From an uncultured Eubacterium sp. (lineage in GTDB: Bacteria > Bacillota_A > Clostridia > Lachnospirales > Lachnospiraceae), in assembly GCA_948560485.1 (NCBI GenBank), contig CAOXUF010000072.1:2949-8880 (forward strand): a stretch of 5,932 nt of DNA, given 5' to 3'. A program made the translations under genes and the position numbers. The notes below the pieces were generated by a model. That model worked only from the letters and a program-made list of their open reading frames with translations. It had not been told where the DNA came from and searched no databases. Shown piece by piece: positions 1-5,673 of the stretch. How positions within the stretch are numbered: position 1 is the stretch's first letter; every line of letters starts with the position of its first letter.

Positions 1-4
1 GTTT

Positions 5-3000
5 TTACTTTTTTCTTTTCAGAGATTTTAAAACTTTCTTTCTAACTTTTTTATTCTTTGCAGTAATTTTAACTTTCTTTCTAACACTCTTTGCAAAAAC
101 ATTCTTTGCTATCTTATTTAATTTTTTACCTTTAAAGATGATCTTTTTAAGTTTCTTACTGTTGATAAACGCCTTCGCATTAATCTTTTTCACCTTTTTA
201 CCAAAAGTAACCTGTGTAATCTTCTTACATTTTGCAAATGCATTTTTTCCAATGGTTGTAACCTTATTTCCAATCGTCACTTTCTTAATTGATTTACAAT
301 TATAAAATGCTTTGCTTCCAATGCCTGTAACATTCTTAAATTTAATTGTTTTCAATTTCGGACAACTTGCAAATGCACTTGCACCAATTTTCTTGACATT
401 TTTACCAAATGTTACTTTTGATAATTTTTTAAGCTTTCTAAATGCTTTTGCACCAACCGCTGTCGCATTTAAAACATAACCATGATACTTAGCAGCAGCT
501 GGAATAGAAGCTGTCTTCATACCTGCTTTATATTTTGGTGCAACACCAGTTACTGTAGCCTTACCCGATGTTCTTGTAACATTTGTAACTTTATAAATAT
601 ACTTACCAATAGTATATACACCGCCAACTTTCACACCATATGTTTTATATACATATGTCGCATCATCATCCTTTACATTCGGTCCTTTCGGATCATCCGG
701 CTCATCTGTTGGGTCCTTCTTTCCATTTAGCCATTTATCATAACAATAATCCTGCTTCGCCTTATAATCATCATCTGTCATATTCCAAATAGAAGTCGTT
801 GGATATGCCTTGTCTTCTGTCAATTGATCTTTCTTAATGTTCTTTTCTGCATCCGGGTCATTTGTAGGTGTTGTTCCTACCTCTTTCACAATCTTATCCT
901 CTGTGATGGCCGGTTCACTTCCAATATTTCCATACTGTTTTTGTACTTCATAATAGTCCGGTAATGAGCGGGAGGCTTTATTACTATAATTTAATAATCT
1001 TTGAATTGCATATCCGCCTTTTACATCTGCACTACCCTGTCCTGCACCAGTTCTAATTCCTGCTGTAGTTCCATTAATAATATGATTGATACCTACTTTC
1101 GGTCCGTCTCCTGCCGCAATTTCCGTAATACATGCATTTTCAATCAGTACATTTGGTGTATCCGGCACTTCAATAGCACTATCAAGATAGATACTTGCTC
1201 CATTGGTGTAAATAAACACATCATATACACCCATACCTACTGCATAATGATTTTTTACATTATTCGTTACTTTATATGCTGCATATCCCTTCTTCGTACC
1301 GTTATGCGACATCCATCCGTCCTGGCTCTGTGGATCATAACATTTTTCATTCTGTAAGAAATATGTTTTTCCATTTTCTCCACGCCATAATATATCATAT
1401 TCCTGGAAATGCTCAACAAATAATCCATAGCAGGTTACATCATCACCATTAACTACAATACCGTTCTTCGCTGTGTTATCATACCAGCCGGTATTATCTC
1501 CATGGTCAGCTCTCCAAATCCATGTGTGGTCAACAATAACATCATTACTGTTTATTACTTCACAGCTGGTACATCTTCCAAGATCGCCTGTTCCACCAAC
1601 TCTATAAAATACATCCTGTATTACAGATGGGTTATTTTTATGGTTCTTGTTACATCCCTCTTCTCCCACTGTCAGTAATGTTTTTGAATAATTTCCTGCA
1701 TCAAGAATCAAACCACAGATAGCAAGTCCTCCAACATCAGCTGTTTTTATAGCAGCTTCTTTATTATCAGGAATAATTGTTGCCATACCAAGACCTAATA
1801 ATATTGTATTAGGCTCATCCACCTTTATAGGCTTATCGACATGATATATTCCCGGCTGGAAGATAATATTTTTTCCAATTTCTAACTGATGATTAATCGT
1901 ATCAGCTGTGTCTTCATCAGGATTTGCAATATAGAAATTTTTCTCTACATCTATGCTTGTTCCTTCACCAATATTATTCTCACTCCAACTGATGCCTGTA
2001 GCATTCTTTCTTAAAGCCGGTACAAATACCTTGTATCTGTCAGATGCAGTATCAAAATACAAAAATGGTTTTTCTCTGATTGCGTCTGTTTTCTCAATAA
2101 CAGTTGTACATCCTCTCTGATTCCAGTTTGTATATCCATTATTATTTATCAATGATGTGCCGGCACTAAATTTTTTAGAACTATTATCCTGACACACTTC
2201 TTTATTTACACCATCACATCCCTGAATCACCTGATTCCAGTTTACACCGTAAACTCCACCCTGCTTTCCACCTTCTTCTACAATCGTTTCATCAAAATCA
2301 CTGTTTCTATAGTAGTACTGCTGCTGTGATAATGATCCAACCTGTTTGGCAAATTTACAATCAGCAATATATCCACCACTACACCAGCCATCCCACTGCC
2401 ACTGGAAATGAGCCTTTCTTAATACATTTAGTCTTCTTGCCGGTGCCGCCTGGGAAACACCCCACTGGAACCATGCATTTACATCACCATTATTATTTTC
2501 AACATCTTCAATCTGAACATTTTCAATTCCTACCCAGAAATTACATGTTGCATTATTTCCGGACAATGCTGACGGAGTATTTACATTATATAACTGCGTA
2601 TCCGTCGGTGTTTTACCTAAACCGTGTATATATGTATAATATCCGATATTTACCATGCCTGCGTCAACATAATTTCCCGGTTTATAAGCCAACGCAAATC
2701 TGTTTTTACCAAACTGATTATATCTCTGTTTTACAAAAACACTCTGTGTTGTTTCCTGTATTTTCTGAGGGTCATCCGTCTCATTAAATACATATGTATT
2801 TTGACCGAACATTGAAATTTCAAGCGAGGAAAGATCTGAGAACTCACTTTCTGTTTCAGAATTTGCTGCCTGAATCTTATAATAATTATTAAATTTCGAA
2901 TTACTATTCGGCGATTCCTCTACATAAGTAGTATCTGTTATACCCGCTTTCACCAGTTTATATTCTGCAAAACGGCTGTCTGCTCTATAAACATTGTAAC

Positions 3001-3328
3001 TCGATGCATTATTCGCCTTATTCCATGATACAACTAACTTTCCATCTTTCTCCTCTGTTCTTACGTTAGAAGGTTTCGATGGTTTACGCTCTTTCAACGT
3101 TACTGCGTACGCCATTTTACTGTCTGCATACACATTATCATCGTAATTTGTGAATGTACGCACTTTAAAGAAATATTTTGTATTTAATCTTAAATCTGTT
3201 ACATTTAATGTTGTTTTTCCGGTAGTGCCCGCCGATGTAAAAGGTCCTGCCTCACCGGTTGAATAAAAAACTTCATATCCGCTAAACAGACTCTCACTGA
3301 CACCTTTCTCCATGAAACAGTTACACAA
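5..3328 (-). CDS. Putative GH87-like alpha-1,3-glucanase with FN3 and BspA-type repeats; 5' part lost to frameshift
   Basis: This frame gives 1107 residues from a TTG at 3328, but there is no ribosome site there and the TTG lies inside an FN3 domain, so it is the continuation of the ORF starting at 3948. Domains: rest of the first FN3 (about 10-80, SGYEVFYST); second FN3 (83-172); catalytic beta-helix region (about 175-800); acidic Asp/Pro linker (803-890); six BspA-type leucine-rich repeats (958-1095) with a lysine-rich tail. The catalytic region resembles actinobacterial secreted proteins often labelled 'coagulation factor 5/8' or 'adenylyl cyclase', which I associate with GH87. WRADHG (605-610) and NGDD (627-630) place Asp608, Asp629 and Asp630 at spacings close to the three essential Asp I recall for the Paenibacillus GH87 alpha-1,3-glucanase. 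GH55 or an uncharacterised pectate-lyase-like family are alternatives. It has 13 cysteines and no LPXTG motif. The likely role is extracellular cleavage of alpha-1,3-glucan (fungal wall or bacterial mutan), inferred. The stop is at 5-7; its terminator is outside the window. Confidence 0.8.
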   Translation of the reverse strand: MCNCFMEKGVSESLFSGYEVFYSTGEAGPFTSAGTTGKTTLNVTDLRLNTKYFFKVRTFTNYDDNVYADSKMAYAVTLKERKPSKPSNVRTEEKDGKLVVSWNKANNASSYNVYRADSRFAEYKLVKAGITDTTYVEESPNSNSKFNNYYKIQAANSETESEFSDLSSLEISMFGQNTYVFNETDDPQKIQETTQSVFVKQRYNQFGKNRFALAYKPGNYVDAGMVNIGYYTYIHGLGKTPTDTQLYNVNTPSALSGNNATCNFWVGIENVQIEDVENNNGDVNAWFQWGVSQAAPARRLNVLRKAHFQWQWDGWCSGGYIADCKFAKQVGSLSQQQYYYRNSDFDETIVEEGGKQGGVYGVNWNQVIQGCDGVNKEVCQDNSSKKFSAGTSLINNNGYTNWNQRGCTTVIEKTDAIREKPFLYFDTASDRYKVFVPALRKNATGISWSENNIGEGTSIDVEKNFYIANPDEDTADTINHQLEIGKNIIFQPGIYHVDKPIKVDEPNTILLGLGMATIIPDNKEAAIKTADVGGLAICGLILDAGNYSKTLLTVGEEGCNKNHKNNPSVIQDVFYRVGGTGDLGRCTSCEVINSNDVIVDHTWIWRADHGDNTGWYDNTAKNGIVVNGDDVTCYGLFVEHFQEYDILWRGENGKTYFLQNEKCYDPQSQDGWMSHNGTKKGYAAYKVTNNVKNHYAVGMGVYDVFIYTNGASIYLDSAIEVPDTPNVLIENACITEIAAGDGPKVGINHIINGTTAGIRTGAGQGSADVKGGYAIQRLLNYSNKASRSLPDYYEVQKQYGNIGSEPAITEDKIVKEVGTTPTNDPDAEKNIKKDQLTEDKAYPTTSIWNMTDDDYKAKQDYCYDKWLNGKKDPTDEPDDPKGPNVKDDDATYVYKTYGVKVGGVYTIGKYIYKVTNVTRTSGKATVTGVAPKYKAGMKTASIPAAAKYHGYVLNATAVGAKAFRKLKKLSKVTFGKNVKKIGASAFASCPKLKTIKFKNVTGIGSKAFYNCKSIKKVTIGNKVTTIGKNAFAKCKKITQVTFGKKVKKINAKAFINSKKLKKIIFKGKKLNKIAKNVFAKSVRKKVKITAKNKKVRKKVLKSLKRKK
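44..457 (-). repeat. Six BspA-type leucine-rich repeats encoded in tandem
   Basis: The units begin at residues 958, 981, 1003, 1026, 1049 and 1073 of the downstream frame, each 22-24 residues of the form (I/V)-x-x-x-A/V-F-x-x-(C/S)-x-x-(L/I)-x-x-(V/I)-x-(F/I), e.g. IGASAF, IGSKAF, IGKNAF, INAKAF, IAKNVF. The DNA repeats are diverged but visible, e.g. TTTTTACCAAA at about 196 and 399. BspA-type repeats occur on many Clostridia surface proteins and can mediate binding to host, matrix or other cells. The region is unusually lysine-rich, and its plus strand is very T-rich. Confidence 0.88.
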
Positions 3329-3948
3329 TCGCCCGATATATCGGAAAGAGTCACTGCCTTTGCTGTCTTTGGTTTCGTATCTGTATGTAAAATAAATCTT
3401 TCATTTGGAGAAGGTTCCTCTCCGTCATTAAGATTTGTCAATTGCAGTTTTCCATCTTTTACTGTAAAATACTTATCATTTGCACTACTTTTAAAACAGA
3501 TTGTCCCATCTCCCTGCGGTTCTATCTGTACAGATTCCCAACCACTTGGATGATCCCATTTATCCATCTGAAAGACATTATTTTCATCTGCCTTCCAACT
3601 GGTATTTGTCTGCTTATTAGTAAAGTTTACAACCTTTTTTTCTCCATATTTTCCATAAAAGATTTTAAATAATCCATTTGCCGGTACATCTTTTCCATTT
3701 AATGCTGTAATACATTCAATAGGATCACCTTTTACTCCATTTATTGTCACTAATTTACCCGTTGCTTTATGCACAAAATAAACATCAGCATTTATCGTTG
3801 CCTCCACCGGATCATCAATCGTTTCCGTAGTCATTGATGCTGACTCTGCTGCCATTACAGTTGCAGGCTGCGACATTGTTGTCATTCCAGTAACTGCCAA
3901 CATTAAAGCAAGCATAAATGAAAGCGCTTTCTTTAAATATCTGCTCAT
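3205..3948 (-). CDS. Secreted glycan-active protein, N-terminal part (signal peptide, beta-trefoil, start of FN3); frameshifted
   Basis: The frame gives 247 residues. Residues 1-34 are a Sec signal peptide: basic MSRYLKK, a hydrophobic core ending near residue 25, and a probable cleavage after A33 or A34 (VMAA). Residues about 50-190 resemble a fascin/ricin-like beta-trefoil, with repeated FKI-, VQIEPQGDGTICFKS- and KYFTVKDGKLQL-type strands and a final NERFIL; such domains often bind glycans. From about 193 an FN3 domain begins (AKAVTLSDISGDCVTVSW, 196-213), but the residues from about 218 to the TAA at 3205-3207 do not resemble any domain. The missing FN3 strands (SGYEVFYSTGEAGPF) are encoded in the next frame, so this ORF and the one at 5-3328 are two parts of one gene broken by a one-base shift between about 3282 and 3312. 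The start is certain because of the AGGAGG site. If expressed as read, it would be a secreted orphan trefoil protein with a junk tail. Confidence 0.85.
   Translation of the reverse strand: MSRYLKKALSFMLALMLAVTGMTTMSQPATVMAAESASMTTETIDDPVEATINADVYFVHKATGKLVTINGVKGDPIECITALNGKDVPANGLFKIFYGKYGEKKVVNFTNKQTNTSWKADENNVFQMDKWDHPSGWESVQIEPQGDGTICFKSSANDKYFTVKDGKLQLTNLNDGEEPSPNERFILHTDTKPKTAKAVTLSDISGDCVTVSWRKVSVRVCLADMKFFIQPVRQDLLHRRALPEKQH
3282..3312 (-). other. Frameshift junction inside the first FN3 domain
   Basis: In the upstream frame FN3 reads normally up to VTVSW (Trp codon 3310-3312) and then loses similarity. In the -1 frame FN3 resumes at SGYEV (from about 3283). Adding one base restores a continuous domain; for example AGAAAGG read with a fourth A would give W-R-K-G-V-S-E-S-L-F-S-G-Y-E-V. 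The two frames overlap from 3205 to 3328. The break is a one-base loss, a sequencing error, or a recoding or slippage site. No classic X-XXY-YYZ heptamer is seen at the junction itself. Confidence 0.85.
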
Positions 3949-3956
3949 ATTAAACT

Positions 3957-3962
3957 CCTCCT
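3957..3962 (-). promoter_or_regulatory. Strong Shine-Dalgarno site of the secreted-protein gene
   Basis: A perfect AGGAGG lies eight bases before the ATG at 3946-3948. It fixes the start of the signal-peptide ORF and implies efficient initiation. No comparable site precedes the downstream frame near 3328 or 3313. Confidence 0.9.
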
Positions 3963-3988
3963 ATTTTTTCACATATATTAACACTGAA

Positions 3989-4014
3989 ACAATATATATA
4001 TCTATATATATTGT
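3989..4014. promoter_or_regulatory. Perfect 12-bp inverted repeat over the -10 and predicted start site
   Basis: ACAATATATATA (3989-4000), spacer TC, then the exact reverse complement TATATATATTGT (4003-4014). It overlaps five bases of the candidate -10 (4010-4015) and covers the predicted transcription start near 4003. It could be an operator for a dimeric repressor, or a weak 5' mRNA hairpin. Part of one arm (3991-3997) could instead pair with 3973-3979. No known regulator is recognised, and alternating AT sequence is self-complementary by nature, so only the non-TA ends (ACA/TGT) add specificity. Confidence 0.4.
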
Positions 4015-4039
4015 AGCATTTTGTACACTTTAAATTCAA
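4010..4039 (-). promoter_or_regulatory. Candidate sigma-A promoter (extended -10) of the secreted-protein gene
   Basis: On the minus strand a candidate -35 TTGAAT (4034-4039) is followed after 18 nt by -10 TACAAT (4010-4015), preceded by TGC, which gives an extended -10. Transcription would start near 4003, leaving a 5' leader of about 55 nt before the ATG at 3948. The -35 matches four of six consensus bases and the -10 five of six. The region is very AT-rich, so other pairings are possible, but this is the best one found downstream of the spoVG terminator. Confidence 0.55.
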
Positions 4040-4043
4040 TGTA

Positions 4044-4055
4044 AAAAACGTTTTT
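4044..4055. promoter_or_regulatory. Candidate LacI-family-type operator palindrome
   Basis: AAAAACGTTTTT is a perfect 12-bp palindrome with a central CG, four bases upstream of the candidate -35 (4034-4039). It contains the AANCGNTT core shared by many LacI/GalR-family operators, a family that often controls glycan-use genes. The outer half-sites match a consensus CcpA cre site poorly. The role is inferred from the core and the position only. Confidence 0.35.
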
Positions 4056-4196
4056 GAGCAATATTACCAATTCTCATAATCTATTTTTGACAGTACGGAT
4101 AAATTCATTGTTGTTTTTATATAATTTCGCTATATTTCTACTTTTTTATAATAAACTAAATAAAAACATTTTTTAGGTTATTTTATGTTTTTGTCC

Positions 4197-4234
4197 AAAA
4201 AAGACAGGTCAAAGTTCTCTGCTTTGACCTGTCT
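4197..4234 (-). terminator. Rho-independent terminator of the glgC-glgD-spoVG operon
   Basis: Arms 4203-4214 (GACAGGTCAAAG) and 4222-4233 (CTTTGACCTGTC) are perfect complements around a 7-nt loop, and one further A-T pair (4202/4234) can extend the stem. Read on the minus strand the stem runs directly into six T (4202-4197). It lies about 21 nt after the spoVG stop codon. The plus-strand side has no comparable T run, so it should act in the minus direction only. Confidence 0.93.
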
Positions 4235-4254
4235 GTTTCATTTATTCTATTTTA

Positions 4255-4539
4255 CTATTCTGCCAAAGCTGAATCGTCCGGCTCTAATAACGCTTTTTCA
4301 TACGCTTCTAAAACAAGACTCTGAATGGAATTGCGGGTACCTGAATTAATCGGATGAGCAATATCTCTATACTCTCCGTCTGCTGCTTTTCTAGACGGCA
4401 TCGCGATAAACAAACCTTTCTCACCTTCTACTACTTTAATATCATGTACTACAAATTCATCATCAATAGTAATAGATACCACAGCTTTCATCTTTCCCTC
4501 TTTTGTCATTTTCCTAACCCTTACGTCTGTTATGTTCAT
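4255..4539 (-). CDS. spoVG: Septation / sporulation regulator SpoVG
   Basis: This 94-residue protein is a full-length SpoVG. It starts [10 protein letters not shown], has the conserved core ending [10 protein letters not shown] (42-51), then the [13 protein letters not shown] segment (61-73) and an acidic C-terminus. By family knowledge SpoVG is a small cytoplasmic DNA/RNA-binding protein that affects septation, sporulation and, in several Firmicutes, capsule or virulence gene expression. The ATG is supported by AAAGGA at 4547-4552, seven bases upstream. Only 15 nt separate it from the glgD stop, and no convincing promoter is seen between them, so it is probably co-transcribed with glgCD. In Bacillus subtilis spoVG instead lies just before glmU (gcaD), another beta-helix nucleotidyltransferase gene, and is driven by a sigma-H promoter; I see no such promoter immediately upstream here. 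The stop is TAG and an intrinsic terminator follows about 21 nt later. Confidence 0.97.
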   Translation of the reverse strand: MNITDVRVRKMTKEGKMKAVVSITIDDEFVVHDIKVVEGEKGLFIAMPSRKAADGEYRDIAHPINSGTRNSIQSLVLEAYEKALLEPDDSALAE

Positions 4540-4554
4540 ATATTTTTCCTTTCT

Positions 4555-5673
4555 TTATAGACTGTATCTAAAATTTCTTTCATTAATAACCTTTAGTTCA
4601 TTTTCATCCCCAAAATGTTCTCCCGGATTAATGGTACTATGACTCTCAACAATACAATTCTCTACAACCGTATTATCTCCAATATAAACATCATTTAAAA
4701 TAACCGCATTTCTTATAACACTATTATTTCCAATATATGCCTGTTTAAATACAACAGAATTTTCAACTGTTCCATTAACGATGCATCCACTGGAAATAAG
4801 ACTGTTGCTTACTTTGGAACCCGGATTATATTTTGCCGGTGGAAGATCCTCCGCTTTTGAATATACATCAGGATACTGTTTAAAGAAGAAATCCCTTACC
4901 TCCGGTTTCAAGAAATCCATATTTGTTTTAAAATATCCCTCTACACTGGATATATTATTCCAATATGATTCTAATGCATAAACATAAATCTTTTTGGATG
5001 ATTTATTTCGGATAATAATATCATTAACAAAATCATATCTGTCCTCTGTTATACATTGTTCAATCAACTGAATTAATAATCTTCTTCTGATTATATAAAT
5101 ACCAGTTGAAATAAATGTACTTCTGCTCTCAATTGGTTTTTCAACAAAATCCGTGATTCTTCCATTATTATCCGCTGTAACTACTCCATATGCCGAAACA
5201 TTTGCCCCCTCGCCCATTTCTTTACAGACAATGGTAATATCCGCACCTGTCTCTACGTGCTTTTCCAAAACCTTATTATAATCCATTTTATAAACAGCAT
5301 CTGCTGAAGCAATGATTACATACGGCTCATGACTCTTTTTTAGAAACGCAATATTCTGTGCAATGGCATCTGCCGTCCCACGATACCAGAAACCATTGTC
5401 TGATGTAATAGAAGGTGTAAATACATACAAACCTCCTTGTTTTCTACCAAAGTCCCACCATTTGGACGAACTCAGATGCTCATTTAACGACCATGCATTA
5501 TACTGAGTTAATACAGCTACTTTCTGTATATGTGAATTTGTCATATTACTTAATGCAAAATCAATAGCCCTGTAACTTCCAGCAACCGGCATCGCTCCAA
5601 CCGCTCTTTTTTTGGAAAGTTCTTTCATTTTGCTATTGTTTCCACCTGCTAAAATTATTCCAACTGCTCTCAT
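4555..5673 (-). CDS. glgD: ADP-glucose pyrophosphorylase regulatory subunit GlgD
   Basis: The 372-residue protein has an N-terminal nucleotidyltransferase domain (about 1-260) and a C-terminal left-handed beta-helix (about 290-350, e.g. AYIGNNSVI, VYIGDNTVV). It matches GlgC-type enzymes at LAGG (8-11), YRAIDFALSN (34-43), VLTQYN (54-59), YRGTADAI (97-104) and FVEKP (176-180). Key positions are degenerate: the G-x-G-x-R-L nucleotide loop reads GNNSKM (11-16), the lysine of the RAKPA motif is replaced (RAVGA, 23-27), and the GDHIY motif reads ADAVY (124-128), though its aspartate remains. This pattern, and the length somewhat shorter than a typical GlgC, identify GlgD, which in Firmicutes is thought to pair with GlgC and raise its activity rather than catalyse well alone. 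The ATG start is supported by AGGTGA (5680-5685) six bases upstream and by the one-base TAATG overlap with glgC, implying translational coupling. It is followed closely by spoVG. Confidence 0.95.
   Translation of the reverse strand: MRAVGIILAGGNNSKMKELSKKRAVGAMPVAGSYRAIDFALSNMTNSHIQKVAVLTQYNAWSLNEHLSSSKWWDFGRKQGGLYVFTPSITSDNGFWYRGTADAIAQNIAFLKKSHEPYVIIASADAVYKMDYNKVLEKHVETGADITIVCKEMGEGANVSAYGVVTADNNGRITDFVEKPIESRSTFISTGIYIIRRRLLIQLIEQCITEDRYDFVNDIIIRNKSSKKIYVYALESYWNNISSVEGYFKTNMDFLKPEVRDFFFKQYPDVYSKAEDLPPAKYNPGSKVSNSLISSGCIVNGTVENSVVFKQAYIGNNSVIRNAVILNDVYIGDNTVVENCIVESHSTINPGEHFGDENELKVINERNFRYSL

Larger units (their letters stand above)
3949..4196. other. AT-rich intergenic region between the operon terminator and the secreted-protein gene
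   Basis: This 248-nt gap has no credible ORF or RNA gene. Its left half (3949-4060) carries the Shine-Dalgarno site, the extended -10 promoter and the two palindromes listed separately. The right half (about 4060-4196) is very AT-rich with A and T runs but no clear motif; it could serve as an upstream A-tract element or a regulator-binding zone, which the sequence does not prove. Confidence 0.7.

Noticed and set aside
44..457. CRISPR-like or mobile DNA repeat array
   Set aside because: The periodicity is 66-72 nt, diverged, in frame and fully explained by leucine-rich protein repeats; there are no spacers or terminal inverted repeats.
482..1357. Plus-strand open frames with hydrophobic, Cys- and Ile-rich translations, superficially like membrane peptides
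   Set aside because: They are mirror images of the minus-strand coding sequence of the linker and catalytic region; the composition follows from the opposite strand and no initiation signal is present.
2326..2815. Plus-strand open frames opposite the catalytic region
   Set aside because: They lie antisense to a well-supported gene, have unnatural composition (rich in His, Tyr, Ile), no ribosome site and no recognisable domain.
3313..3328. Independent translation start for the downstream frame (TTG at 3328 or ATG at 3313)
   Set aside because: No Shine-Dalgarno sequence precedes either codon and both fall inside an FN3 domain that began in the other frame.
3333..3344. Perfect palindrome CCGATATATCGG near the frameshift
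   Set aside because: It lies 5' of the shift site in coding sequence, whereas stimulatory structures normally lie 3'; a 12-bp palindrome here is most simply chance.
4087..4125. Plus-strand TTGACA (4087-4092) and TATAAT (4120-4125) as a divergent promoter
   Set aside because: The spacing is 27 nt, too long for a sigma-A promoter, and there is no plus-strand gene downstream.
4558..4620. Separate promoter for spoVG at the end of glgD
   Set aside because: No sigma-H-like AGGA...GAAT pair was found and only weak sigma-A-like matches (TTGGGG with TTATTA) occur; co-transcription with glgCD is simpler.
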